64,000 nt of DNA, from assembly GCA_033439265.1 (NCBI GenBank), contig JAVTVX010000031.1, forward strand, positions 19,078,001 to 19,142,000. The letters are read 5' to 3'. This document shows positions 1 through 11,164 of the stretch, piece by piece (the first letter of the stretch is position 1; each line of letters starts with the position of its first letter). A program made the translations under genes and the position numbers. The DNA is from Dillenia suffruticosa. Taxonomy: Eukaryota > Streptophyta > Magnoliopsida > Dilleniales > Dilleniaceae. The notes beneath the pieces are model-generated. The model did no database searches. It was not told the origin of the DNA and saw only the letters and a program-made list of their open reading frames with translations.

Positions 1-2355
1 CTGCAGCTTTCCTCCCTCCCGCGAGCGAGCCGCTGCAGCTCCTCTCTGCACGAGCGCCGCTGCAGCTCCTCTCTTTCGCACAACAGCGCGCGAGCTAGCG
101 CGAGCCAGCTCGAGCAAGCGCGAGCCAGCGCGAGCAGCGCGCGAGCCCAGCGCCAGCCCAGCGCGAGCAGCCCGCGAGCAGCGCGCGAGCAACCCGCGAG
201 CAGCGCACGAGCAGCGCGTGGGCAGCGCGCGAACAGCGCTCGATCAGCGCACGAGCAGCGCGCGACACCCAGCGCGCGACCCCAGCGCGACCCCAGCACG
301 CCCTTGCGCGCCTCTGCCCGAGCCCCTGCGCACCTCCAGCACGAGCGCAAGCGCTCCAGCTGCGACCCACTGCGCGAGTGCTCGATCCAGCTCGCGAGCG
401 CGACCCTAGCCACTGCGGCCCAGTCCGGCCCGCGGCCCACCAGGCCCGCCAGCCCATCAGCCCGCGGCCCACGGCCCGCGACGGCCCGTGGCAGTCCGTG
501 AGCCTCTGCGAAGGTAAATGACTCTAAGTTTCGATTTTTCGCACTTGGGTTTCGAATCTCTTTAGTAATTGGACTTAAATTGTTCGCAATGGTTTCAAAT
601 TTGGAAACATTCAGGTTTTAGACCAAACCAACGGGCGAACGAAAGCTAAATTCGAGATCCGAAGAATCCTAGGTGAGAGAAATGAAATCTCTTCAACCCT
701 TGAATAAACCTTGTCAAATTAGGTAGCATTAGTTGATTTGTTTATAAATTGAGGAATTTAGGGTTCGTACGAAATTAAGAAGAACGATAAATCCTGACAA
801 TAGTCGAAATCTGATGAAAATCGTGATGATTGAGTAGGTTGGCTATTTTGGTGATTCGATTGAGGGGCGTCTTTGTTTTGCGTATTTTGGTGTTATTGGG
901 GAGTGCGCTACCTTCCCCAAAACAAGTGAGTGGGATTTATTTCAATGCTTTTGTTTAATATGTAAATCCTGTTTTACAACATTTTGATAATGAGCATGAT
1001 TTGTCGTATGTTGGAAATGTTTTGACTGGTTTTAAAATTGACTTTTGTGAACCGTTGGAGTGTCCAAAAACTGTATTGAATTATGAAATTATGCATCCAT
1101 GTGGTTGAAATGTATAATGTGCCATTTTATGCTCTATGTTGCATTGGTTTATGAACCTGACTTCGGCACATTTTGATGTGATATTGATTTTGGCTTTGAG
1201 AGCTTTGATATGTATTGTTCCGTAGCTACGAAGGACACCGTGAGAGGCGCTTTGGTGGCGTCCGGATATGCCTAGGCCTGGGGTATCCCACGAGTTGTCG
1301 TGATTTGATTATCTACACGGTACTAGCCAGGTTGAACCCGAAAGGGGGAGGATTTGGATTTGGATTGGATATCCTCTTCAAATCTAGCACCTGGACGAGG
1401 TTCGTCGCCAACGCCGGGGTAGAGAGCACTTTAAATAAAATTGCATATAACACCCCCGGTGCGCCTGTCATAGGTCGCGGTAGACCTCTGCCAGGACATT
1501 TTCGGCTGGCAGCTCTATGATTTTAATGACAGTGCTTTGGATGCATATTTGACTTGAAAATGCGTGAAATGATATATTGTTGAAATGAAGAGCATGATGA
1601 CTTGAAATATGATTTATATACTTATGTTTTGACACTCCAGTTTCACACTCTATATTTGACGATTGCATTGACCCACTCACTCACTGAGTATTCTTCTCCC
1701 GAGTACTCACCCCTCATTTCCCTTTTGTTTCAGAGATAGTATTTGACAAGGAGCGTCGCTTTTAGGACGCCCAGTTTCTTTGGGAGATCAGGCTTGGACT
1801 TGAGGAATTATTGTGTATTTCCGCTACAAATTTGTATTGGTGATGTATATGTATTTTGAGGTCTATAGATGACCATTTTTTTATAATTCTGGGATGACTG
1901 TATAAATATGGACATTTAAATTGTAGAACTCTCATGTCACTGCATGACATTGCATTGAGGCATTTCTTTTCATTGCGTCTGTATTTGGGAATGTGTCATG
2001 TCTTAGAATTGTCCTCTAGGATCGCTCGGTGCCTCCTCTAAATCACAGGAGGGGCGACTGGCGGCTGTCCATGCCTTTGACGGGGGCATGGCAGTAGAGG
2101 TCAGTGGTTAGGACTGAGGAGAATTGTTTGTTAGCCTTGCGTTGCCCTGGATTGTGCAGTAGGATGATCTGATTTGTTGTTGAGGATAATATATGCATTT
2201 TGAGGCCGGGATGGCCCCTTTTGGACAGGTAACAGGTTTATTTTAATATGGGAGACCTCCGATATATGGGGAGGTTCTGCCCGATTTTCTGTAAAAATAC
2301 AGCCGGCATCCAGGGTAACGGGCGGCTGCTCACGATCCCGGTTCGGGGCGTGACA
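1..2355 (+). repeat. 5' LTR of element A (left end outside window)
   Basis: Matches 8030-10395 almost base for base. It ends in TGACA immediately before the primer binding site. The first 530 bp are GC-rich and built of imperfect repeats of the type cgcgagcagcgcgcgag; the rest is AT-richer. It holds a palindrome CGTAGCTACG at 1221-1230 and a TATA-like TATAAATA at 1901-1908. Open frames on either strand in the GC-rich part are low-complexity and not genes. Confidence 0.95.
1901..1908 (+). promoter_or_regulatory. TATA-like box in LTR of A
   Basis: TATAAATA in the distal third of the LTR; the identical copy is at 9941-9948 in the 3' LTR. It is a reasonable candidate core promoter for the element transcript, because the R region of a gypsy LTR must start inside the LTR. 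The transcription start itself cannot be read from the sequence. Confidence 0.35.
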
Positions 2356-2362
2356 GTTGGAT

Positions 2363-2374
2363 TGGTATCAGAGC
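2363..2374 (+). promoter_or_regulatory. Primer binding site, tRNA-iMet type (element A)
   Basis: TGGTATCAGAGC, seven bases after the LTR end. This is the usual complement to the 3' end of plant initiator methionine tRNA used to prime minus-strand DNA. The following leader, 2375-2678, has no convincing ORF. Confidence 0.88.
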
Positions 2375-2678
2375 GACTTGGTTAAGAGCTATGTAGGAAG
2401 AGAGTCTTGGAAGCATTTCCGAATAAGTTGGTTTTTAAAGTCCTCAATGCATGAGAGTCTCATACAGTCATAAGGTCCCAGTGCATGGTCATAGGCATAT
2501 GAGTTCATTTATTTTAGGGGGTTAGATACGGTTGTATCTAACCTAACTTGCTACATTCTTCTCCTATTGAACTAAGAATTTCATTCTTTTGTGAGGGTAG
2601 CCATCCTATGATTAGTTCAAAATTCTTGAAACGTGCCTATTCTTTTTATGATAATAAGCATCTTTCTCTTGCAGAATT

Positions 2679-4139
2679 ATGCCACCTAGACGTGGAAGGA
2701 GAGGTGCTAGATTCGCATCGCTTGAGGGTCTGTTAGTGCCAGATGCACCTCGGGCACCTGAGACCCCACGAGCACCAGAGGACTTAGACGAGCCGGAGGA
2801 TCGTACCTCGACTCGCGTGCCACCACCGGCACCTACTCAGCCAGCTGCTCAGGCTGAGACTCCTGTACCCACACTCGACGCCTTTAGGCAGGTGTACGAG
2901 TGGTACGCTTTGCATGGGGTCCAGATTCCGCCCCCACCACCTCCTACAGCGGCGCCTGCACCTGCAGCAGCGCCAGTTCCTACGGCACCGGTTCCACCGC
3001 CGGTGGCCGGTCCTTCTACTTTGTCCGAGCCGAGTGAGAGCACATCGGCTATTCTTAGATGGGTACATGAGTTGACTCAGTTGGTTAAGGAGGCCCGTCA
3101 GTTGGGGTGCACGGATTTCACAGGGCTTGGTGATGCTGCGGCAGCCAAGCATTGGATCAATCGCACCCGCAGGATTTTGACTGATCTCGGGATTGGAGAG
3201 GAGCTCTGCCTGAAAGTGGCAGAGCGATTATTAGGGGGAGAGGCCCTCTCATGGTGGGAGGCCCTCACTGATGAAGCGATAGAGCCACTGCGGTGGGACG
3301 ACTTCCTTCGGGAGTTTGACCGCAGATTTTTCCCACTCTACCAGCAGGACCGGATGAGGTCAGAGTTGGGACGGCTTACACAGGGGTCCAGGTCTGTCTC
3401 GGAGTATGAGGCAGACATGCGGAGACTTGCCGCATTTGTACCAGATCTGGCCACACCTCAGTATTTGCGCTTCAAGTTTGAGGACGGTCTTAGCCTCAGC
3501 ATAAAGAGGTATATGACTGTTACTCCACAGTTTACACTGGCCGAGGTGATAGACTCTGCTCACCGCGCGGAGGCTTTGGTCCGAGCTGAGACTAGGCAGA
3601 AAGAGAACAGAGAGCAGAAGAGAAAGAAGGAGAAGTCTCATTTTGCGGAGAATTCCAAGAGGGGCAGGGGATCCAGTTCGTACAGAGGCGGATTTGGATC
3701 TGGATTTCCTGAGCTGGGACGGGGACAGTACTCCCAGGGGTTTAGACAGCCCGCACCGACTCACCCTGCACAGTTTACTACTCAGCGGCACCCTTATTGC
3801 CGCAGGTGCAGTCAATCCCATCCGAGCGGAGCTTGTTCAGTGACGGTCACTTGCTTCCACTGTGGGAAGCCGGGGCATATTAGGAGTTTTTGCCCTGAGT
3901 TAGGACTCGGAGGACAGAGTTCACTGAGCCGCACTAGTACTCCTCGTATGGGACAGCAGGGGCAGCCTGTTCGGCCAGCAGTTTCTACTCCCAGGGTGAC
4001 CACTGGGAGTAACACAGTGCAGACTCAGGCACGACAGCAGCCTAGGGCTCAGGCCCGGGTTTATGCCATGACGCAGGAGGACGCCCAGGCGAACCCCGAC
4101 ATCATCATGGGTACTCCTCCTTCTGATCCTGTAGAATAG
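2679..4139 (+). CDS. gag: Gag polyprotein of element A
   Basis: A 486-residue structural protein that packages element RNA into virus-like particles. It begins MPPRRGRRGARF, a basic N-terminus, followed by a long Pro/Ala/Thr-rich linker (residues about 20-125). The retrotransposon gag core spans about 140-290, with WW and the FDRRFFP-type block. A basic Lys/Arg/Gly-rich stretch follows at about 305-345, then a CCHC zinc knuckle CFHCGKPGHIRSFC starting at residue 392. The start is chosen because D and A share the MPP(R/K)RG(R/K)RGARF N-terminus. The reading frame is uninterrupted. A candidate splice donor lies inside codon 478 (exon end 4110), so a spliced mRNA would replace the last nine residues with protease. 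Confidence 0.95.
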   Translation: MPPRRGRRGARFASLEGLLVPDAPRAPETPRAPEDLDEPEDRTSTRVPPPAPTQPAAQAETPVPTLDAFRQVYEWYALHGVQIPPPPPPTAAPAPAAAPVPTAPVPPPVAGPSTLSEPSESTSAILRWVHELTQLVKEARQLGCTDFTGLGDAAAAKHWINRTRRILTDLGIGEELCLKVAERLLGGEALSWWEALTDEAIEPLRWDDFLREFDRRFFPLYQQDRMRSELGRLTQGSRSVSEYEADMRRLAAFVPDLATPQYLRFKFEDGLSLSIKRYMTVTPQFTLAEVIDSAHRAEALVRAETRQKENREQKRKKEKSHFAENSKRGRGSSSYRGGFGSGFPELGRGQYSQGFRQPAPTHPAQFTTQRHPYCRRCSQSHPSGACSVTVTCFHCGKPGHIRSFCPELGLGGQSSLSRTSTPRMGQQGQPVRPAVSTPRVTTGSNTVQTQARQQPRAQARVYAMTQEDAQANPDIIMGTPPSDPVE

Positions 4140-4356
4140 GATCTCTATTCGTATTCTCACTTCTTTTGAGGATGTCAGCATTGTATCAGTCGTATGGGTA
4201 TTATATGTTGTGTTCCCTTTTGTCGACATGATACTACTCTGACATTTTTGTACACCGAGATTGTAGAAGCCCTAGAGGCTCAACTGTTTTGACATATATA
4301 TATACATATCAAGTTTGAAATTATTCTAAGTCTATGTGCATTTTGTTCAATGATAG
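4111..4356 (+). other. Candidate gag-pol intron of element A
   Basis: The stretch begins GTACTC just after ATG-G in the 3' end of gag and ends TGATAG just before GTACTCTACCC at the start of protease. Removing these 246 bases joins Gag ...DIIMG to [11 protein letters not shown] in one frame and removes the gag stop. The interval is AT-rich compared with gag, as plant introns are, and carries a TA-repeat tract. The same donor and acceptor contexts occur in C (24693-24914) and D (52896-53103). Splicing itself is inferred. Confidence 0.55.
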
Positions 4357-4565
4357 GTACTCTACCCATTTTCGGAATAGATGCTCGTATCCTTATTGAC
4401 ACGGGGTCTAATTATTCGTATGTGAGCGATAAATTCTCCCGACACTCTGACAGACCGCTCTCACCTTTGGACGAGGAGATATCGGTCATCACTCCTCTGG
4501 GTGAGCAGATTGTGCGCGGCACAGTTATAGAGAATGTGAAATCAAAGTTGGGGATACAGTGCTGA
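4350..4565 (+). pseudogene. Aspartic protease N-terminal part of pol (element A), frameshifted
   Basis: A 71-codon segment reading [20 protein letters not shown], with the retropepsin active-site motif DTGS at residues 17-20. Compared with B, C and D, one T is missing in the run at 4525-4526. The reading frame therefore leaves the protease and stops at 4563-4565; the rest of protease continues in the +2 frame from 4559. The ATG at 4350 overlaps the candidate acceptor, so it may not be a real start. The single-base loss is either a recent inactivating mutation or a base-calling error in a repeat. Confidence 0.85.
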
Positions 4566-7500
4566 AGGCAGATCTAATCCCTCTCGCCATGACTGATTTT
4601 GATGCCATCTTGGGGATGGATTGGCTACATATGCATCGGGCTTCGGTTGACTGCTTTAAGAAGCAGGTGGAGTTTCGAAAACCCGATCAGCCAGTGTTGA
4701 TTTTTGAGGGCGAGAGGCGGGTTTTACCCCGCTGTGTCATTTCAGTTTTGGAGGCTAGACGCATGATTCGCCGCGGATGTGTGACTTACCTGGCTCATAT
4801 CATTGACACCACTGCTCAGGGACCGAGACTGGAGGATGTCCCAGTGGTACAGGACTTTCCTGATATTTTCCCCGAGGAGCTGCCTGGACTACCACCTGTT
4901 CGGGAGTTTGACTTTGAGATCGATTTAGCTCCGGGGACTACCCCTATTTCTATGCCGCCATACAGGATGGCGCCGGCTGAGCTGAGAGAGCTCAAGGTCC
5001 AGCTGCAGGAGTTGCTGGATAAGGGGTTTATCCGTCCTAGCACGTCTCCGTGGGGTGCACCGGTGTTGTTTGTGAAAAAGAAGGACGGCACATTTCGGCT
5101 ATGTATAGATTATAGACAGCTAAACAAAGTTACCGTTAAAAATCGGTACCCACTACCACGTATTGATGATCTCTTTGATCAATTACAGGGTGCCAAAGTA
5201 TTCTCGAAGATAGATCTCCGGTCGGGTTACCATCAATTGCGGATTAGGGCCGAGGATGTGCCTAAGACGGCTTTCCGCACCCGATACGGACATTATGAGT
5301 TTTTGGTCATGCCGTTTGGGCTGACTAATGCCCCTGCCGCATTTATGGACCTAATGAACCGAATTTTTCACGATTATTTGGATCGGTTTGTCATTGTTTT
5401 TATTGATGATATCTTAGTCTACTCGCGGAGTGATGATGAGCATGCTCAGCACCTTAGGGTGATTTTGCAGACTCTTCGTGAGAGACAGCTTTATGCCAAG
5501 TTCACCAAGTGTGAATTTTGGTTGCGGCAGATTGGTTTTCTTGGCCATGTAGTTTCTGCGGAAGGTATCTTTGTTGATCCGCAGAAAGTTGAGGCTATCT
5601 TGAGATGGGAGCAGCCACAGACAGTGACTGAGATCAGGAGTTTTCTTGGTCTAGCCGGGTATTACCGCAGGTTTGTAGAGGGCTTTTCTCAAATTGCGGC
5701 TCCGTTATCTAGATTGACGCGAAAAGGTGTCAAGTTTGTATGGGATGATCGTTGTGAGGTGAGTTTTCAGGAGCTCAAACAGCGATTGACGTCCGCTCCG
5801 ATTCTAGCCCTTCCCACGAGTAGTCGAGAGTATGTGGTGTACAGTGACGCCAGCAGGCAGGGATTGGGCTGTGTATTGATGCAGGATGGTAGAGTTATCG
5901 CCTATGCTTCGCGGCAGCTAAAGAAGCATGAGGTGAATTATCCTACGCACGATTTGGAGTTGGCGGCCATAGTCTTTGCGCTAAAGATATGGCGCCACTA
6001 TTTATATGGGGTCACATGCAGAGTGTTTACAGATCACAAAAGTCTAAAGTATCTGTTCACTCAGAGGGAACTGAATTTGAGGCAGCGGAGATGGTTAGAG
6101 CTGCTAAAGGATTATGACCTCATTATTGATTATCATCCGGGCAAGGCTAATGTGGTGGCTGATGCCTTGAGTCGGAAGTCATCTTCCTCTTCTCAGACTA
6201 CCGAGAGTACTTATCTCTCGTGTTTATTGGGACTCCGAGCTTTGGGAGTTAGGTTGGCTAGTGATGATCAGGGAGCTATACTAGCCAGATTTGAGGTTCG
6301 ACCGAGTTTGCTCGATCGTATCAGGGAGCTTCAGCAGAGTGACGAAGAGCTCCGAGGTATTTATGAGAAAGCCAGCAGAGGTGATATTGACGACTTTAGA
6401 GTTCGCAAGGATAGACTGTTGGTTTTTCGAGATCGAGTATGTGTACCGGCAGATAGTGATCTTCGCAGGGCTATTCTTGAGGAGGCCCATTCATCTGCTT
6501 ATGCTTTACATCCCGGCAGTACTAAAATGTACCGCACCATCAGAGACAGTTATTGGTGGTCGGGTATGAAACGGGAAATTGCAGAATTCATTGCTCGTTG
6601 CCTTGTATGTCAGCAGGTGAAGGCTGAGCACCAGCGTCCAGCTGGCACATTGCAGCCCCTTCCCATTCCTGAGTGGAAGTGGGAGCATATCACGATGGAT
6701 TTTGTAGTGGGATTACCGCGGACTTCGGCACAGCACGATGCTATTTGGGTGATAGTTGACCGACTTACTAAGTCCGCACATTTCATCCCGATTAGGAGTG
6801 ATTACTCGCTTGAAAGGTTGGCACGCCTCTATATTGATATGATTGTGAGGCTGCATGGGGTTCCAGTGTCGATAGTATCAGATCGAGACCCCAGATTTAC
6901 ATCCCGTTTTTGGCCCAGTCTGCAGGAGGCTTTGGGTACTAGACTGAATTTCAGCACAGCGTATCACCCCCAGACAGATGGTCAGTCAGAGAGAACTATT
7001 CAGACTTTAGAGGACATGCTTAGAGCATGTGTTATGGATTTCCGGGGGAGTTGGGATCGGCATCTTCCGTTAGTGGAGTTCGCCTATAATAATAGCTATC
7101 AGGCGAGTATTGGCATGCCACCTTACGAGGCATTGTATGGGAGGAAGTGTCGTACCCCGTTGTGCTGGGATGAGGTCGGTGAGCGACGACTCACCAATGT
7201 TGAGCTGGTAGAGGAGACGAAGGAGAAAGTGAGGATTATCCGTACGCGGATGAAAGCCGCCCAGGATAGACAGAAATCCTATGCAGATCGTAGGCGGCGA
7301 CCTCTAGAGTTTACTGTGGGAGACATGGTATTCTTAAAGATATCTCCCTTGAAGGGAGTCATTCGATTTGGGCAGCGAGGGAAGTTGAGTCCCAGGTATA
7401 TTGGGCCCTTCCGTATCCTTGAGAGGGTCGGAAGTGTAGCATATAAATTGGAGCTGCCAGCAGATCTAGCGCGTGTTCACGATGTATTTCATGTCTCAGT

Positions 7501-7738
7501 ACTTAGGAGATATCAGCCAGATCCCTCACACATTTTAGAAGCTCCGCCAGTTGAGCTTCGAGAGGACTTGAGTTTACCTGTTCAGCCTGTGACTATTCTG
7601 GATCGACAGGTCAGAAAGCTACGGAGCAAAGAGGTTCCTCTTGTCAAAGTTTTGTGGAAGAGCGATCAGGTCGAGGAACAAACCTGGGAGCCTGAGGAAG
7701 CCATGAGGAAACAGTACTCCCATCTATTTTCTGTATAG
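4559..7738 (+). CDS. pol: Pol polyprotein of element A (PR C-term, RT, RNase H, integrase, chromodomain)
   Basis: A 1059-codon open frame. The protease remainder includes [10 protein letters not shown] (residues about 14-23). Reverse transcriptase follows, with FIDD catalytic motif at residues 281-284. RNase H begins with VYSDAS (catalytic Asp about residue 430). Integrase has an HHCC zinc domain (His from about 643, CLVC at 681) and a DDE core (first Asp 714 in MDFVVG, then SDRDPRFTS and SERTIQTLE). The [10 protein letters not shown] block precedes a C-terminal chromodomain-like tail ending [19 protein letters not shown]. Such tails guide chromovirus insertion to heterochromatin. No internal stop. 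The upstream frameshift at about 4525 separates it from the DTGS part. Confidence 0.95.
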   Translation: MLKADLIPLAMTDFDAILGMDWLHMHRASVDCFKKQVEFRKPDQPVLIFEGERRVLPRCVISVLEARRMIRRGCVTYLAHIIDTTAQGPRLEDVPVVQDFPDIFPEELPGLPPVREFDFEIDLAPGTTPISMPPYRMAPAELRELKVQLQELLDKGFIRPSTSPWGAPVLFVKKKDGTFRLCIDYRQLNKVTVKNRYPLPRIDDLFDQLQGAKVFSKIDLRSGYHQLRIRAEDVPKTAFRTRYGHYEFLVMPFGLTNAPAAFMDLMNRIFHDYLDRFVIVFIDDILVYSRSDDEHAQHLRVILQTLRERQLYAKFTKCEFWLRQIGFLGHVVSAEGIFVDPQKVEAILRWEQPQTVTEIRSFLGLAGYYRRFVEGFSQIAAPLSRLTRKGVKFVWDDRCEVSFQELKQRLTSAPILALPTSSREYVVYSDASRQGLGCVLMQDGRVIAYASRQLKKHEVNYPTHDLELAAIVFALKIWRHYLYGVTCRVFTDHKSLKYLFTQRELNLRQRRWLELLKDYDLIIDYHPGKANVVADALSRKSSSSSQTTESTYLSCLLGLRALGVRLASDDQGAILARFEVRPSLLDRIRELQQSDEELRGIYEKASRGDIDDFRVRKDRLLVFRDRVCVPADSDLRRAILEEAHSSAYALHPGSTKMYRTIRDSYWWSGMKREIAEFIARCLVCQQVKAEHQRPAGTLQPLPIPEWKWEHITMDFVVGLPRTSAQHDAIWVIVDRLTKSAHFIPIRSDYSLERLARLYIDMIVRLHGVPVSIVSDRDPRFTSRFWPSLQEALGTRLNFSTAYHPQTDGQSERTIQTLEDMLRACVMDFRGSWDRHLPLVEFAYNNSYQASIGMPPYEALYGRKCRTPLCWDEVGERRLTNVELVEETKEKVRIIRTRMKAAQDRQKSYADRRRRPLEFTVGDMVFLKISPLKGVIRFGQRGKLSPRYIGPFRILERVGSVAYKLELPADLARVHDVFHVSVLRRYQPDPSHILEAPPVELREDLSLPVQPVTILDRQVRKLRSKEVPLVKVLWKSDQVEEQTWEPEEAMRKQYSHLFSV

Positions 7739-7770
7739 TTTTCTTTTAGTCTCGAGGACGAGACTTGTTT

Positions 7771-7786
7771 TTAGGGGGTTAGAAAA
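7771..7786 (+). promoter_or_regulatory. Polypurine tract of element A
   Basis: TTAGGGGGTTAGAAAA directly abuts the TG start of the 3' LTR. This is the expected primer for plus-strand DNA synthesis. B has the matching tract AAGGGGTTAGAAAA at 21401-21414. Confidence 0.85.
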
Positions 7787-7796
7787 TGTAATACCC

Positions 7797-7831
<35 letters not shown>

Positions 7832-10395
7832 AAAATAAAAAAAAACAAAATTAGGGCTTAAAGCCCAATTTTCTCTCTCTCTTTCCCCCTCTCTTCTCTC
7901 TTCTCTCTCCCTCTTCTTCTCTCCCTCTTTCTTCTCTCTTTTCCCTTCTCCCCGCCGCCGTGTCTCTTCCCCTCCTGCTGCCGCCGCCGCCGCCAGCACC
8001 GCCGGCACCACCAGCGCCACCCACAGCCGCTGCAGCTTTCCTCCCTCCCGCGAGCGAGCCGCTGCAGCTCCTCTCTGCACGAGCGCCGCTGCAGCTCCTC
8101 TCTTTCGCACAACAGCGCGCGAGCTAGCGCGAGCCAGCTCGAGCAAGCGCGAGCCAGCGCGAGCAGCGCGCGAGCCCAGCGCCAGCCCAGCGCCAGCCCA
8201 GCGCGAGCAGCCCGCGAGCAGCGCGCGAGCAACCCGCGAGCAGCGCACGAGCAGCGCGTGGGCAGCGCGCGAACAGCGCTCGATCAGCGCACGAGCAGCG
8301 CGCGACACCCAGCGCGCGACCCCAGCGCGACCCCAGCACGCCCTTGCGCGCCTCTGCCCGAGCCCCTGCGCACCTCCAGCACGAGCGCAAGCGCTCCAGC
8401 TGCGACCCACTGCGCGAGTGCTCGATCCAGCTCGCGAGCGCGACCCTAGCCACTGCGGCCCAGTCCGGCCCGCGGCCCACCAGGCCCGCCAGCCCATCAG
8501 CCCGCGGCCCACGGCCCGCGACGGCCCGTGGCAGTCCGTGAGCCTCTGCGAAGGTAAATGACTCTAAGTTTCGATTTTTCGCACTTGGGTTTCGAATCTC
8601 TTTAGTAATTGGACTTAAATTGTTCGCAATGGTTTCAAATTTGGAAACATTCAGGTTTTAGACCAAACCAACGGGCGAACGAAAGCTAAATTCGAGATCC
8701 GAAGAATCCTAGGTGAGAGAAATGAAATCTCTTCAACCCTTGAATAAACCTTGTCAAATTAGGTAGCATTAGTTGATTTGTTTATAAATTGAGGAATTTA
8801 GGGTTCGTACGAAATTAAGAAGAACGATAAATCCTGACAATAGTCGAAATCTGATGAAAATCGTGATGATTGAGTAGGTTGGCTATTTTGGTGATTCGAT
8901 TGAGGGGCGTCTTTGTTTTGCGTATTTTGGTGTTATTGGGGAGTGCGCTACCTTCCCCAAAACAAGTGAGTGGGATTTATTTCAATGCTTTTGTTTAATA
9001 TGTAAATCCTGTTTTACAACATTTTGATAATGAGCATGATTTGTCGTATGTTGGAAATGTTTTGACTGGTTTTAAAATTGACTTTTGTGAACCGTTGGAG
9101 TGTCCAAAAACTGTATTGAATTATGAAATTATGCATCCATGTGGTTGAAATGTATAATGTGCCATTTTATGCTCTATGTTGCATTGGTTTATGAACCTGA
9201 CTTCGGCACATTTTGATGTGATATTGATTTTGGCTTTGAGAGCTTTGATATGTATTGTTCCGTAGCTACGAAGGACACCGTGAGAGGCGCTTTGGTGGCG
9301 TCCGGATATGCCTAGGCCTGGGGTATCCCACGAGTTGTCGTGATTTGATTATCTACACGGTACTAGCCAGGTTGAACCCGAAAGGGGGAGGATTTGGATT
9401 TGGATTGGATATCCTCTTCAAATCTAGCACCTGGACGAGGTTCGTCGCCAACGCCGGGGTAGAGAGCACTTTAAATAAAATTGCATATAACACCCCCGGT
9501 GCGCCTGTCATAGGTCGCGGTAGACCTCTGCCAGGACATTTTCGGCTGGCAGCTCTATGATTTTAATGACAGTGCTTTGGATGCATATTTGACTTGAAAA
9601 TGCGTGAAATGATATATTGTTGAAATGAAGAGCATGATGACTTGAAATATGATTTATATACTTATGTTTTGACACTCCAGTTTCACACTCTATATTTGAC
9701 GATTGCATTGACCCACTCACTCACTGAGTATTCTTCTCCCGAGTACTCACCCCTCATTTCCCTTTTGTTTCAGAGATAGTATTTGACAAGGAGCGTCGCT
9801 TTTAGGACGCCCAGTTTCTTTGGGAGATCAGGCTTGGACTTGAGGAATTATTGTGTATTTCCGCTACAAATTTGTATTGGTGATGTATATGTATTTTGAG
9901 GTCTATAGATGACCATTTTTTTATAATTCTGGGATGACTGTATAAATATGGACATTTAAATTGTAGAACTCTCATGTCACTGCATGACATTGCATTGAGG
10001 CATTTCTTTTCATTGCGTCTGTATTTGGGAATGTGTCATGTCTTAGAATTGTCCTCTAGGATCGCTCGGTGCCTCCTCTAAATCACAGGAGGGGCGACTG
10101 GCGGCTGTCCATGCCTTTGACGGGGGCATGGCAGTAGAGGTCAGTGGTTAGGACTGAGGAGAATTGTTTGTTAGCCTTGCGTTGCCCTGGATTGTGCAGT
10201 AGGATGATCTGATTTGTTGTTGAGGATAATATATGCATTTTGAGGCCGGGATGGCCCCTTTTGGACAGGTAACGGGTTTATTTTAATATGGGAGACCTCC
10301 GATATATGGGGAGGTTCTGCCCGATTTTCTGTAAAAATACAGCCGGCATCCAGGGTAACGGGCGGCTGCTCACGATCCCGGTTCGGGGCGTGACA
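7787..10395 (+). repeat. 3' LTR of element A
   Basis: A 2609-bp LTR, TGTAATACC...GTGACA. After the first 14 bases it has a run of about 29 A, then a palindrome-like GGGCTT-A-AAGCCC (7854-7866). A long CT-rich tract follows (7870-7960), then GC-rich CGCGAGC-type tandem repeats to about 8540. The palindrome CGTAGCTACG is at 9261-9270 and the TATA-like site at 9941-9948. An 11-bp repeat unit (cgccagcccag) is extra compared with the 5' LTR. Confidence 0.95.
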
Positions 10396-11160
10396 CTGCT
10401 GCTACTGAGAATTCTAAATCTTCTCTGCTTGGTTTGAATACTGTTCTTATTATTTAAATGTTACACCAAATACTTAGAGAATATTAGGATGAAAAATGTT
10501 AGAAAAGCAAGATGATTAATGTGGAGCACACAAACATATATATTGTCTGTGCGTATATAATATTTGTGTGTCCGTGTAATCCGAAAGGGCCTAAAGTCCA
10601 AACAACATAGGAAAAGAATTATGGGAAAGCCTTGAAGAATCTGGGAAAGGGTCTCCCCTGAACATTTTAAAACAAGAATTCTTATGATAATATATAAACT
10701 TAGTACTATCAAATTTTTTCTTTTTAACTTCTTTGTGCAGCCGTTAAAGACAACAACCAATATTAACTTGCTGATCAATATTGATATGAAATACTGATTA
10801 GTAACCATGCAACTGAAAATCAAGAAAACAAAAGAAAAGCCAGAAGATTTCGATGGTATTCAGAAGCAAATCAATTTGTCTCAGTTTGTATATATTTTGT
10901 TTTATTCTATTTATATTATTTTAACCATAATAAAAAATTTTAATAAAAAATATAAAATTTAGTGAATAAAAATTATATTTTTTTAATAAAAAACTTAAAT
11001 TATCAATCTACTAGGATTTTTTATGATACCATAATCAATCTTTTACGGTATATTGATAAAATAAATAAAATTCTATAATAATCATGAATAAATTTTATTT
11101 ATTATTACTCAATTGTATCATGAAAATGATATATTTCCAATGAAAAGAGATAAGAAAATG
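10396..11160. other. AT-rich non-coding flank
   Basis: Sequence between element A and the LINE. There are no recognisable proteins on either strand; the short open frames are AT-rich and lack motifs. The stretch from about 11018 to 11160 (gataccataatcaat, then cattttcatgat-type blocks) resembles 41540-41645 and 42280-42350, suggesting a decayed dispersed repeat. Confidence 0.5.
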
Positions 11161-11164
11161 AGCG

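Larger units (their letters stand above)
1..10395 (+). mobile_element. Element A: near-complete Ty3/gypsy (Del/Tekay-type chromovirus)
   Basis: The order is LTR, tRNA-iMet primer site, gag, pol (PR-RT-RNase H-INT-chromodomain), polypurine tract, LTR. The 5' LTR starts upstream of the window, so the left target duplication is not visible; the right flank begins ctgct. The two LTRs, over about 2.34 kb that can be compared, differ by one 11-bp indel in a GC-rich tandem tract (between 121 and 8180) and one substitution I could see (a at about 2234, g at about 10274). This implies a very recent insertion. The only coding lesion I found is a one-base loss in protease near 4525. Lineage assignment rests on domain order, the C-terminal chromodomain-like tail and the long LTR. 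It is family knowledge, not a tree. Confidence 0.93.

Noticed and set aside
1215..1520. A 101-codon + frame repeated at 9255-9560
   Set aside because: It is LTR sequence present in both copies, has no motif, and the equivalent stretch in other LTR families is not open.
2679..7738. An envelope-bearing retrovirus or integrated plant pararetrovirus
   Set aside because: Pol order is PR-RT-RNase H-INT with a chromodomain tail and LTRs; there is no extra ORF between pol and the 3' LTR and no movement or coat protein.
7799..8512. A 237-codon minus-strand open frame and similar long frames in GC-rich LTR parts (also 95-472, 56594-57316, 49640-50128)
   Set aside because: They run through GC-rich tandem repeats, poly-A and CT tracts; composition is Ala/Arg/Ser repeats without domains. 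They lie inside LTRs and occur in several frames at once.
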